Translations under genes and position numbers: made by a program
The notes under the pieces: generated by a model
The model's database searches: none
What the model was told of the DNA's origin: nothing
Seen by the model: the letters and a program-made list of their open reading frames with translations, nothing else
Shown here: positions 20,586 through 31,291 of the stretch, in pieces
Layout of the letters: every line of letters begins with the position of its first letter
Numbering within the stretch: position 1 is the stretch's first letter
Assembly (NCBI RefSeq): GCF_022343685.1
Contig: NZ_CP092123.1
Location: 682,001 to 746,000 of the forward strand
Length of the DNA: 64,000 nt
Source of the DNA: Marinobacterium sediminicola
GTDB taxonomy: Bacteria > Pseudomonadota > Gammaproteobacteria > Pseudomonadales > Balneatricaceae
Reading direction: 5' to 3'

Positions 20586-22355
20586 CTACTTTTCCTTGAG
20601 CATTCGAGTAATCAAGGTTCTCAGCTGTCCTGCCTTGATAGGTTTACGCAGATAAACAAGGCCTTGCGCAGTGATCTCATTAATGACTTCCTCGCTGCTG
20701 TCGCCGGTGATGACGATGGCTGGAACAGTGCCAATGACAGATCTCGCCTTTTGAATGAATGAGCATCCATTGTGTGGGCCAGGCATTCTATAATCGACCA
20801 GTAGCAATGTGGGTCGATACCCTGACTCTATATGATCCAAAGCTGATTCTGTTGAGATTGCCGACAGGCACTCCAATCCCCAGCCACGCAAAAGCTTTTC
20901 CATCGCATCAACTATATCTGGTTCATTGTCGACCAGAAGAATGTTGACGCCTTTGAATATGTCGCTTGTGAAATTGGCTTCAGGATTGGAAAAAACATTC
21001 TCTGACGCGGTCTTTGCTTCCTGGCCCAAGGGTAACGACAGGACTACTTCAGTGCCTTGTCCAAAGATGGATTTTACCTCGAGAGTGTGCTCGAGAAGAT
21101 CCAGTATTCTTTTAACAATAGCAAGACCAAGGCCGAGCCCTTTTTGCCGATTGCGTTCCTGATTTCCAACCTGGAAAAATTCATCAAATATCATTTCCAA
21201 GTGCTCTGGCTCTATGCCGACTCCAGTATCGGCAATATGAACGTTAACGGTGTCATCATTCAGGGTGTAGAATACTTTTACTTGACCCTTATTTGTATAG
21301 CGGAAAGCATTTACCAGCAGATTAGTTATCACTCGTTCGATCAGAAGGGGGTCGCTGAAGATGAAATGCTTTTCATTTGAGACATTAAATTCCAAGCCTC
21401 TTTCCTGAGCATCAATATAGAAAGTTTTTTTCAGGCTGGAGAATATTTCGCTTATATCAAAGTTGATTTTATTTGCGCGGACGGATTCTGAGTCAAGTCG
21501 CGATATGTCGAGCAGAACATCCAGAAGATCACTCAGAGAGTTGAGGCCGTGCTTAATATTATCCAAATCCTGCTTCTGTTCAGGTTGCTGGACCTTTCCA
21601 CTCAATACCTCGGCTAACAAGTTGATAGCATGTAATGGTTGCCGTAAATCGTGACTTGCTGAAGCCAAAAAGCGAGACTTTTCTCTGTTTGCCTTATCGG
21701 CTCGCTCTTTTTGCTCCTTCAGATCACTTATCAAATCAGTATTCTCATACTGAAGGCTGAGTGATCGTGTAATAACATGGTGAATGTTTAGGCAAAACAC
21801 AATGGTTGCTGCCAGATAGGCCGTTGCACCGAATGCCATCCAGCGATAAATCTCTATTTGCTGAAAGGTCATTTCCACAATAAGTGGGAGCATGACGGGA
21901 GCTGCAAAGGCTATATAAGCAAGTGGACGTGATGACAGAGATGCCAGACTTCCACCCAGCATACAAACAAAAGTCAATACGATGAATACAATGTTTTTGA
22001 AATTTTCAGGATCAAAAAAAATAATTCCAGCTGATCCCCAAATAGAGCCTGCTATAAAAATGCATGCTGTCTGTAGCCGTCCATGTAGAAAAATATCGCC
22101 GTTTTGCGACAAGCTTTTATTGAATGATAAATAATGAATCCAGCGTACAAGGGTGAAAAGATAAAGAGTGCCTAACCAGGTGTAGGCAACAGAAGCATGA
22201 GGCGTATCGCTCAGCGCGAGAGTAAGAGGAATACCCCCCAATAAATTTCCGATCAGCGTTGCAGGAGTATTGCGTTGTGCAATCAGAATTTTTTCCGCAT
22301 TGATTCTCTCTAGATATCGGGACCTGATTTTCACAAGAGGAAGTGAATTTAACAT
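20586..22355 (-). CDS. Membrane hybrid sensor histidine kinase with C-terminal receiver
   Basis: A 589-residue inner-membrane kinase. Residues about 30-195 contain several hydrophobic segments (probably six) and little periplasmic sequence, so the stimulus may be sensed in the membrane. A short coiled coil (about 205-228) leads to the HisKA domain with SHDLRQPLHA, phospho-accepting His235. An HATPase_c domain follows with N-box NLLVNAF, ADTGVGI and GLGLGLAIV. The receiver domain covers about 468-589 with Asp521 in VDYRMPG and Lys571 in LRKP. No PAS domain is seen. Start ATG overlaps the stop of the response regulator by one base (TAATG), so the two are translationally coupled. The pair converges on the exoprotein operon and may control it; the target is not shown by sequence. 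Confidence 0.9.
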   Translation of the reverse strand: MLNSLPLVKIRSRYLERINAEKILIAQRNTPATLIGNLLGGIPLTLALSDTPHASVAYTWLGTLYLFTLVRWIHYLSFNKSLSQNGDIFLHGRLQTACIFIAGSIWGSAGIIFFDPENFKNIVFIVLTFVCMLGGSLASLSSRPLAYIAFAAPVMLPLIVEMTFQQIEIYRWMAFGATAYLAATIVFCLNIHHVITRSLSLQYENTDLISDLKEQKERADKANREKSRFLASASHDLRQPLHAINLLAEVLSGKVQQPEQKQDLDNIKHGLNSLSDLLDVLLDISRLDSESVRANKINFDISEIFSSLKKTFYIDAQERGLEFNVSNEKHFIFSDPLLIERVITNLLVNAFRYTNKGQVKVFYTLNDDTVNVHIADTGVGIEPEHLEMIFDEFFQVGNQERNRQKGLGLGLAIVKRILDLLEHTLEVKSIFGQGTEVVLSLPLGQEAKTASENVFSNPEANFTSDIFKGVNILLVDNEPDIVDAMEKLLRGWGLECLSAISTESALDHIESGYRPTLLLVDYRMPGPHNGCSFIQKARSVIGTVPAIVITGDSSEEVINEITAQGLVYLRKPIKAGQLRTLITRMLKEK

Positions 22356-22978
22356 TAATCCAATCCAAGCTGCTGAGCTTTTTTTATCGATTCAGAGCGA
22401 CTGCGTGTGTTCAATATTTGAAATATTGAACTAATATGTGTTTTAACAGTGGCTAAACTAAGGTTGAGTTGCTCTGCAATCGCTTGATTGGATAGCCCTT
22501 GTATAATCAGTCGAAGCACTTCCAGCTGACGTTTTGTCATATTATGCTGGTTTGCCCAATCTTCTGAAAATGCTTGCAGTGAAGGTTCAGAACTTTCGAA
22601 AGGGTGGTAGACCACTTCACCACGATTGACAGCTTCAATCGTTTCGAGAATTTTCGCGCCTGACGATGATTTTGGGATAAAACTCATTGCTCCCAGTTCC
22701 AGTGCACGACGTATGTCATCAGGGTCACGGGAAGCACTTACGATAATAATTGGTACTGGCGAATGGATTTTTGCAAGCGAGTCCAGAAGACTGAAGCCAT
22801 CCATGATAGGCAGACGCAAATCAATCAAAGCGACATCAAATTCACTGGTTTTTAGTAGCCTTAAAGCATCTCGACCGTTATTAACAGTCTTTATCGATTT
22901 GACTAGGTCAGAACCAGTCAGCAAAGAGGTGAGTCCGTCAAGGAACAACTGATGGTCGTCTACAAGCAGTATTTTCAT
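22355..22978 (-). CDS. NarL/FixJ-type response regulator
   Basis: A 207-residue regulator with an N-terminal receiver (Asp7, Asp8, phospho-acceptor Asp53 in LIDLRLP, Lys103) and a C-terminal LuxR-type HTH from about residue 147 (MTKRQLEVLRLIIQGLSNQ, then SLATVKTHISSI). ATG 22978 gives the canonical start MKILLVDDHQ; an ATG five codons upstream is less likely. It is the first clear gene of a two-gene unit with the hybrid kinase, with a broken small frame just upstream at 23017-23169. It probably receives phosphate from its partner and acts as a DNA-binding regulator. Confidence 0.92.
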   Translation of the reverse strand: MKILLVDDHQLFLDGLTSLLTGSDLVKSIKTVNNGRDALRLLKTSEFDVALIDLRLPIMDGFSLLDSLAKIHSPVPIIIVSASRDPDDIRRALELGAMSFIPKSSSGAKILETIEAVNRGEVVYHPFESSEPSLQAFSEDWANQHNMTKRQLEVLRLIIQGLSNQAIAEQLNLSLATVKTHISSIFQILNTRSRSESIKKAQQLGLD

Positions 22979-23016
22979 GTAATGAACCTGCACAATAAAT
23001 ATTGAATCTGGCTAAA

Positions 23017-23169
23017 TCACACCTTCCGATACAGTAATGAAGCTTCTGAAGAACGAGTTTTTTCGCGTACTGCTGCCATATATGGGTGGGCAAAAGCAGT
23101 CATCAAAACTCAGAACATCAGGAAGATTGGTATTTTGGATATTTTGGAAAGCGTAATTGAAATACGCAT
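23017..23169 (-). pseudogene. Small signal-peptide-like frame interrupted by one TGA
   Basis: A strong ribosome binding site (GGGAGG, 6 bases before ATG 23169) precedes a frame reading MRISITLSKISKIPIFLMF, then TGA at 23110-23112. The same frame continues as VLMTAFAHPYMAAVREK... to a second TGA at 23017-23019. Read through, the 50-residue product would have a basic start, a hydrophobic core and an AFA cleavage-like site, as in a small exported peptide. It lies 38 bases before the response regulator, same direction. It may be a recently broken small gene, a 19-residue leader peptide, or chance. Confidence 0.35.
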
Positions 23170-23244
23170 GTTCTACCTCCCTGTGATTCATGCCGGCTTT
23201 AGCCGTGGCAGGTTCGACCGTAAAGTCTATTTGGCCGATGAAGG

Positions 23245-23269
23245 AAAAGGGCCGGACAGAATCCGGCCC
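23245..23269 (-). terminator. Intrinsic terminator of valS
   Basis: GGGCCGGA at 23249-23256 pairs with TCCGGCCC at 23262-23269 across a 5-base loop. Read on the minus strand the stem lies just after the valS stop and is followed by TTTTCC. Confidence 0.85.
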
Positions 23270-23275
23270 AAAGCA

Positions 23276-26158
<2,883 letters not shown>

Positions 26159-26259
26159 TAGGGTCCGTATCTCTGATCTTGTGGCCGCTCGGATGGTTGC
26201 CGAATGCGCGCTTGGCGTGCGATGAGCACGGGGCGTCGGCAGCCCGGTCGAAACCGGAC

Positions 26260-26288
26260 ATTATACAGGCTGGTAGAGGGTGATTACA
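26260..26288 (-). promoter_or_regulatory. Possible valS promoter
   Basis: On the minus strand a perfect TATAAT (plus positions 26260-26265) lies 17 bases downstream of a poor -35, TGTAAT (26283-26288). This would give a 5' leader of about 95 bases before the valS ATG. Based on consensus match only. Confidence 0.4.
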
Positions 26289-26330
26289 GGGTTGTAACCC
26301 GGCTTGCAGTGGGCACGATGGACCGCGACA

Positions 26331-27476
26331 ATGAATCCAGACTCTAGCGTGGAAGGATCGACCTTGATCAATGAGACAGCGCCCGCAATTGATAGCGGAG
26401 CAGTGACCCGGCTGCTGGGGGCCTGGACATTGGCGCAGCATCACCAACTCAAGCGACTGGTGGCCGATACGCCGGTGCCGGAAGGGCAGGTATGTCTTAA
26501 GGATATCGCGTCGCTGGACACCGCCGGCGCGACCCTGCTGGTGCAATGGCTGGGCATTGAGCGGCTGGAAGCCATCATCAGCAGTGAAACAGACCTGCAG
26601 CCCGAGCGTCGCGCCCTGTTGGAAACGTTGTTGCGCGCCATTCGCCGTGAGCCGCCACCGGTACAGCCTCAACCCCCGGCACTGGTGCAGGCCTTGACTC
26701 TGCTGGGACAGCACAGCGAACAACTGGCACGTCATCTGTGGCAGCTCAGCGGCTTTGTCGGCCTGGTTTTGCAAAGTCTGCTGGGCGTTCTGGTTCGCCC
26801 TTCGCGCTGGCGCGTCACGGCGCTGGTGAACCAGATTCATCAAACCGGGTTGAATGCGGTGCCCATCGTGGCGCTGTTGACGTTCCTGGTGGGGGCGGTG
26901 GTGGCCTTTCTGGGGGCGACTGTGCTGGGCGAGTTCGGTGCCGAGATCTACACGGTCAATCTGGTGGCCTACTCTTTCCTGCGCGAGTTTGGCGTGATTC
27001 TGGCGTCCATTCTGTTGGCGGGGCGAACGGCCAGTGCCTTTACGGCACAGATCGGTTCGATGAAAGCCAACGAGGAACTGGATGCCTTGCGAACGCTGGG
27101 GCTGAATCCCATTGAGTTACTGGTGATTCCTCGGGTACTGGCGCTGTTGATTACCCTGCCGCTGCTGACGTTTGTCGCGGTGATGTCCGGCCTGTTCGGC
27201 GGTGCGCTGGTGTCACTGGTGGCCCTGGATATTCCGCTGGGTCAGTATCTGGGTATTCTGGCCGATGTGCCGCTCAAGCATTATCTGGTCGGGCTGGCGA
27301 AAGCGCCTGTGTTTGCCTTTGTGGTCGCGGTGATCGGGTGCATGGAAGGATTCAAGGTCAGCGGCAGTGCTGAGTCGGTGGGGCGTCATACCACCTCGAG
27401 TGTGGTGCAATCGATCTTTATGGTGATCCTGCTGGATGCAGTGGCGGCGATGTTCTTTATGGAGATGGGCTGGTGA
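26331..27476 (+). CDS. MlaE-like ABC permease with N-terminal STAS domain
   Basis: Inner-membrane permease of an MCE-type lipid transporter. Residues about 20-90 form a STAS-like domain (LDTAGATLLVQWL), the role played by separate MlaB in the E. coli Mla system. The C-terminal 260 residues are an MlaE/YrbE permease, with LLTFLVGAVVAF, the cytoplasmic loop around SMKANEELDALRTLGLNP, and several membrane helices. The stop overlaps the start of the ATPase gene (GTGA). The start is uncertain: ATG 26331 gives 381 residues, TTG 26364 has the better ribosome site (GGAAGGA, about 6 bases away) and gives 370. A TTG at 26304 is also open. It probably moves phospholipids between the membranes; direction unknown. 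Confidence 0.9.
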   Translation: MNPDSSVEGSTLINETAPAIDSGAVTRLLGAWTLAQHHQLKRLVADTPVPEGQVCLKDIASLDTAGATLLVQWLGIERLEAIISSETDLQPERRALLETLLRAIRREPPPVQPQPPALVQALTLLGQHSEQLARHLWQLSGFVGLVLQSLLGVLVRPSRWRVTALVNQIHQTGLNAVPIVALLTFLVGAVVAFLGATVLGEFGAEIYTVNLVAYSFLREFGVILASILLAGRTASAFTAQIGSMKANEELDALRTLGLNPIELLVIPRVLALLITLPLLTFVAVMSGLFGGALVSLVALDIPLGQYLGILADVPLKHYLVGLAKAPVFAFVVAVIGCMEGFKVSGSAESVGRHTTSSVVQSIFMVILLDAVAAMFFMEMGW

Positions 27477-28249
27477 GCGCAGAGGTGATCATCGAGGTGC
27501 GAGGGCTCTGCAACCGGTTTGGTCGCAACTCGGTGCATGAGAATCTGGACCTGGATCTGTATCGCGGCGAGATTCTCGGTGTGGTCGGAGGTTCGGGTAC
27601 CGGGAAATCCGTATTGCTCCGATCCATTGTCGGCTTGAACCGGCCGAGTGAGGGAGAGGTCAGGCTCTTTGGCCAGAATCTGCTGTCGCTGCCGGTGAGT
27701 GAGCGCTCGCGTCTCGAGCAGCGATTGGGAGTGCTGTTTCAGGGAGGCGCTTTGTTCAGTTCGCTGACGGTACGTGAAAACGTGGCGCTGCCGCTGATCG
27801 AACATGCGGGGCTGTCACGCAGTGATGCCGAGGCACTGGCCGAGGTGAAGCTGGCGCTGTCCGGCCTTGCCCCTCACGCAGGTGACCTTTATCCCGCTTC
27901 CCTGTCCGGTGGCATGGTCAAGCGTGCCTCGCTGGCACGGGCGCTGGCGCTGGACCCGGATGTGCTCTTTCTGGATGAGCCGACCGCCGGGCTGGACCCC
28001 ATCGGTGCGGCTGACTTCGATCAGCTGCTGCTGACATTGCGCAACGCGCTGGGGCTTACCGTGTTTATGGTCACCCATGATCTGGACTCACTGTGGACCG
28101 CCTGTGATCGCATAGCGGTGCTGTCACAGAAGCGGGTTCTGGTGGCAGATGCACCGGAACGGGTGGCGAACTACGACGATCAGTGGATACAGAACTATTT
28201 CAATGGCCCGCGCGGCCGTGCTGCCTATCGGGCGGCCCAAGGGAGTTGA
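27473..28249 (+). CDS. MlaF-like ABC transporter ATP-binding protein
   Basis: A 258-residue ATPase. Walker A is GGSGTGKSVLLR, the signature is LSGGMVKRASLARAL and Walker B is VLFLDEPTAGLDP. The LSGGM form and the overall sequence fit the MlaF/MCE-associated group rather than importers of small solutes. GTG start overlaps the permease stop by 4 bases and the MCE gene follows one base after the stop, so the genes are tightly coupled. It powers the lipid transporter encoded by this operon. Confidence 0.92.
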   Translation: MSAEVIIEVRGLCNRFGRNSVHENLDLDLYRGEILGVVGGSGTGKSVLLRSIVGLNRPSEGEVRLFGQNLLSLPVSERSRLEQRLGVLFQGGALFSSLTVRENVALPLIEHAGLSRSDAEALAEVKLALSGLAPHAGDLYPASLSGGMVKRASLARALALDPDVLFLDEPTAGLDPIGAADFDQLLLTLRNALGLTVFMVTHDLDSLWTACDRIAVLSQKRVLVADAPERVANYDDQWIQNYFNGPRGRAAYRAAQGS

Positions 28250-28250
28250 T

Positions 28251-29189
28251 ATGGAAACACGTGCACATCATGTGATCATTGGTCTGTTTACGCTGCTCAG
28301 CCTGTTATTGGCACTGGGATTCGGAGTCTGGTTGGTAAAATCGGGCAAGCAGCAGGAAACGGCACGTTATCGCGTTGTCTTCGAGGAAGCGGTCACCGGT
28401 CTGAGCGTGGGGAGCCTGGTGCAGTACAACGGCCTGAGAGTCGGTGAAGTACGCCGGTTGCAGCTGGACCCTGCCGATCCGCGACGGGTGCTGGCTGATA
28501 TGGAAGTCAGCGCTACCACGCCAATCAATCAGGGAACCCGTGCGAGACTGGCCATTGCCAATATCACCGGGGCCGCCAATATTCTGCTCAGTACCGACAA
28601 TCCAAATGCATTACCGCTTGCGCAACAGGAGGATTCGCCGCCGGTGATTGTGGCCGAGCCCTCTGCAATCGGGTCTTTGCTGGGTAACAGCGAGACACTG
28701 TTTGCCAACGTAAATGAGCTGGTGGAGCAGGGGGCCCAGCTGTTGTCGGCCGAGAATATTGACAGCATCGGTCGTATTATTCGCAATCTGGAACGCGTTT
28801 CCGATGAGCTGGTGGAATCGCGCGCAGGCCTTGGCGAGACATTGAATGAACTGACGCAGGCCGCGCGGGATGCGCAGATCGTAATGCGTGATGCCAGTGA
28901 GCTGCTGGCTCATGCCGATCGCATGCTGGCAGACCGCGGCGAGCCGATGCTGGCAGAGGGGCAGAAGGCGATGCAGTCGATGGCCCAGATCAGTCAACAG
29001 CTGGAGCGCCTGCTGAGCCAAAATTCCGGTGCCCTGAGTAATGGCTTGCAGGGCATGGCCGAAATTGGCCCCGTGATGCAGGAGTTGCAACGCAGTCTGG
29101 GTACCCTGAACCGTATTCTGGCGCGGCTGGAGGAAGATCCCGCCGGTTACCTGACCGGCAAGGCTCCGGCCAATGAATTTACCCCTTGA
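28251..29189 (+). CDS. MCE family (MlaD-like) periplasmic lipid-binding protein
   Basis: A 312-residue protein anchored by one N-terminal helix (IIGLFTLLSLLLALGFGVWL, about 9-28). One MCE domain follows at about 38-120 (YRVVFEEAVTGLSVGS, GEVRRLQL, ITGAANILL). A long helical region (about 145-300) probably forms a coiled coil or needle, as in PqiB/YebT-like relatives but with a single MCE domain. ATG 28251 begins one base after the ATPase stop; a longer frame upstream overlaps that gene and is not used. Probably hexameric, carrying lipids across the periplasm between the permease and the lipoprotein encoded next. Confidence 0.9.
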   Translation: METRAHHVIIGLFTLLSLLLALGFGVWLVKSGKQQETARYRVVFEEAVTGLSVGSLVQYNGLRVGEVRRLQLDPADPRRVLADMEVSATTPINQGTRARLAIANITGAANILLSTDNPNALPLAQQEDSPPVIVAEPSAIGSLLGNSETLFANVNELVEQGAQLLSAENIDSIGRIIRNLERVSDELVESRAGLGETLNELTQAARDAQIVMRDASELLAHADRMLADRGEPMLAEGQKAMQSMAQISQQLERLLSQNSGALSNGLQGMAEIGPVMQELQRSLGTLNRILARLEEDPAGYLTGKAPANEFTP

Positions 29190-29199
29190 GAGGTTGGGC

Positions 29200-29811
29200 A
29201 TGTTGCGAAACACAGCAAAGGCTTCATTGATCGCAGGACTGACCCTGGTGCTTGGGGCCTGCAGCCTGTTGCCGGCGGCTAAACCGGTACAAAGCTGGAC
29301 ACTGGTACCGGAAGCCAAGGTGATCAGTGACAGCGGTTCTGAAGACGCGTTCAGTGACCTGCGAATTTTGAGGCCGCAGACGCAGGATCTGCTCAGTGGC
29401 AGTTACATGCTGGTCGTCCCCGAGGGGCAGCCGGTCAGTGTTTACCAGGGGGCTCGTTGGGGCGCTTCGATTCCCACGCTCTGGCGTGATTACCTGGTCG
29501 GTTCGCTGCAGCAGGATAGCCGTTTTTCTCACATCAGCGGTGACGAGGTCAGAGTTGCGGCACGTTATGAACTGGTCAGTCGTCTGGATGCTTTCCAAAG
29601 CGAATACCGTAATGGACAGCCGGTCGCGGTGATCCGAGGCTATCTGCAGCTGGTAGAAGTCAACAGTCGACGGATTTTGGCCGAACGACCGCTGGCAGTC
29701 ACGCAGCCGGCCCAGGGCAAGGATGTGGCTGCAGTGGTGGATGCGTTTTCAGTGTTGATGGCGGCGACTGCTGCAGACGTCAGCCAGTGGCTGCTTGAAG
29801 TGCCCCGGTGA
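29200..29811 (+). CDS. ABC-type transport auxiliary lipoprotein (PqiC-like)
   Basis: A 203-residue lipoprotein with signal sequence and lipobox LGAC (Cys21). The rest has the pattern of the ABC transport auxiliary component family (SWTLVPEA, LRILRPQT, VYQGARWGASIPTLWRDYLV), which includes PqiC. Such proteins sit in the outer membrane as partners of MCE proteins. ATG 29200 is preceded by AGAGG at 6 bases. It follows the MCE gene by 10 bases and is the last gene of the four-gene unit. No MlaA or MlaC homologue is present here, so this is an Mla/Pqi-type hybrid set rather than canonical mla. Confidence 0.87.
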   Translation: MLRNTAKASLIAGLTLVLGACSLLPAAKPVQSWTLVPEAKVISDSGSEDAFSDLRILRPQTQDLLSGSYMLVVPEGQPVSVYQGARWGASIPTLWRDYLVGSLQQDSRFSHISGDEVRVAARYELVSRLDAFQSEYRNGQPVAVIRGYLQLVEVNSRRILAERPLAVTQPAQGKDVAAVVDAFSVLMAATAADVSQWLLEVPR

Positions 29812-29901
29812 GGATCGGCGTCTTCGGGTTGCGGGAACCTTTCGTTGGACCTCCGGCCCAACTAATCAGTCCGGGATGCAAAACAAGAGAATGGTGCCTT
29901 G

Positions 29902-30768
29902 ATGAGCTACAACAAATTGACCCCTGAAGAAGCGTACGTGATCCTGAACAAGGGTACCGAACGCCCCTTTACCGGTGAGTACAACGAGCATTTTGCGGCC
30001 GGTGTTTATACCTGCAAGCAGTGTGATGCACCGCTCTACCGCTCGGAAGACAAGTTCCCGTCGCACTGCGGCTGGCCCAGTTTCGACGACGAAATTGAAG
30101 GCGCTATTCGCAGAGAAGTGGATGCGGATGGTCGGCGAATCGAGATTCTGTGTGCCAATTGTGGTGGTCATCTGGGGCACGTGTTTGAAGGCGAGATGCT
30201 GACGCGCAAGAACGTGCGCCATTGTGTAAATTCCCTGTCGATGAACTTTGTCAGTGCCGAAGAGCTGGCTCGCCAGCAGGGGAGTGCCCTGAAAACGGCT
30301 TATTTTGCCGGTGGCTGCTTTTGGGGGGTCGAACATCTGCTGCAGCAGCAACCGGGGGTGGTGTCCGTGGTCTCCGGTTACATGGGGGGACATGTGGATA
30401 ACCCCAGTTATGAACAGGTCTGTAGCAAGCAGACCGGTCATCTGGAAACCGTCGAAGTCCTCTATGATCCGGCAGTGGTCAGCTTTGAAACACTGGCCAA
30501 GTTGTTCTTCGAGATCCACGATCCGACACAAGAGGATGGCCAGGGGCCGGATATCGGCCCGCAATATGCCTCGGCCATCTTCGTACACGACGAAGAGGAG
30601 CGCGGCGTCAGCGAATGCCTGATTGCCGAGCTGGAGAACAAGGGACTGAACGTGGTCACACGGGTGCTGCCGATGGCGCCATTCTGGCGCGCCGAGGAGT
30701 TTCACCAGGACTACTATGTGCGCACTGGGAAAGTGCCGTACTGCCACCGTTACCAGAAACGGTTTTAA
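29902..30768 (+). CDS. msrBA: Fused peptide methionine sulfoxide reductase MsrB-MsrA
   Basis: A 288-residue cytoplasmic repair enzyme that reduces both sulfoxide diastereomers of methionine. The N-terminal MsrB domain (about 1-118) has zinc-binding Cys38, Cys41, Cys84 and Cys87, the SHCGWPSF segment (Cys56) and catalytic Cys108 in RHCVNS. The C-terminal MsrA domain (about 130-288) has GGCFWG with catalytic Cys139 and the HPxY-like region EEFHQDYY. The B-A order is the reverse of the common A-B fusion of PilB. No signal peptide is visible. ATG 29902 was chosen over an adjacent in-frame TTG at 29899. It lies about 90 bases after the lipid-transporter operon and ends in a strong terminator. Confidence 0.95.
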   Translation: MSYNKLTPEEAYVILNKGTERPFTGEYNEHFAAGVYTCKQCDAPLYRSEDKFPSHCGWPSFDDEIEGAIRREVDADGRRIEILCANCGGHLGHVFEGEMLTRKNVRHCVNSLSMNFVSAEELARQQGSALKTAYFAGGCFWGVEHLLQQQPGVVSVVSGYMGGHVDNPSYEQVCSKQTGHLETVEVLYDPAVVSFETLAKLFFEIHDPTQEDGQGPDIGPQYASAIFVHDEEERGVSECLIAELENKGLNVVTRVLPMAPFWRAEEFHQDYYVRTGKVPYCHRYQKRF

Positions 30769-30794
30769 TAATCGCCATTTGCAGCTGAAGTCAA

Positions 30795-30829
30795 GGGCTG
30801 GTCTGTGATAGCAGGCCGGCCCTTTTCTT
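30795..30829 (+). terminator. Intrinsic terminator after msrBA
   Basis: An 11-bp stem (30795-30805 with 30812-30822, including G-T pairs) with a 6-base loop is followed by TTTTCTTT. It begins 26 bases after the msrBA stop. Confidence 0.88.
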
Positions 30830-31261
30830 TTGTGTAAAACCTGTAGGGCTATCCTGCTCTCTGGAACTGTTTCGTGTCGATGCTGCTTTTAATGCTGAGC
30901 GGCCAAGTGGCTGCTTTGCGCACGTTGTGGATGAATATAGCGGGCATGGCCATCTTTAGTTTTCGACCCTGCGCGGTCACTCTTACAACTTATGGTTTGA
31001 TGTCTGAATACATATGTAGACTGCCAAGCAGCTTGGGTGATTGCCTTTAGCATGCAGCTTCATCAGAGAAGCCTAATGTTTTACATGGCATTAAGCGGGT
31101 GTTAGGATTCGCACCATCATGAAATAAATAGCACATACATCATCTGGGACCGACCTCATACGTCTAACGATTTGAGACTTTCAAGTCGAGGTCTCGCTCG
31201 TCCCGAATATTCCATAAGAATTTATTTATTCGAAGCACCATGCTTTGAAGGGATTAATGTT
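30830..31261. other. Non-coding, AT-rich stretch left of the IS element
   Basis: About 430 bases without a convincing gene. The longest candidate is a 57-codon frame from ATG 30880 with no ribosome binding site. Composition is clearly more AT-rich than the flanking core genes, matching the methyltransferase beyond the IS, so this is probably the 5' flank of an acquired segment. It should contain the promoter of the disrupted methyltransferase gene. Confidence 0.4.
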
Positions 31262-31291
31262 ATGTATGAAATGCTATTTGATTTCTCTAGA
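31262..31291 (+). pseudogene. 5' fragment of methyltransferase gene cut by IS481-family element
   Basis: GAAGGG followed 9 bases later by ATG at 31262 opens a frame reading MYEMLFDFSR, which ends exactly in the TCTAGA target copy. If the IS and one target copy are removed, the frame continues with AAG at 32332 through KPAPFSRYTAKELW and joins the methyltransferase frame, for a total of 275 codons. This is the missing start of the gene at 32398. Confidence 0.85.
31286..31291. repeat. Left 6-bp target-site duplication of the IS element
   Basis: TCTAGA directly precedes the left end TGTG. It fits the NCTAGN target preference described for IS481. Confidence 0.85.

Noticed and set aside
23017-23169. 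Selenocysteine recoding of the in-frame TGA
   Set aside because: The TGA falls in a signal-peptide-like core, no SECIS-like hairpin was evident right after it, and no selenoprotein machinery is in the window.
30880-31053. 57-codon open frame left of the IS
   Set aside because: No ribosome binding site and no family resemblance; likely chance in non-coding DNA.
31060-31120. Integron attC-like site left of the IS (CCTAA ... GTTAGG)
   Set aside because: The arms are short, do not match the full core-site consensus at both ends, and no integrase or further cassettes are present.
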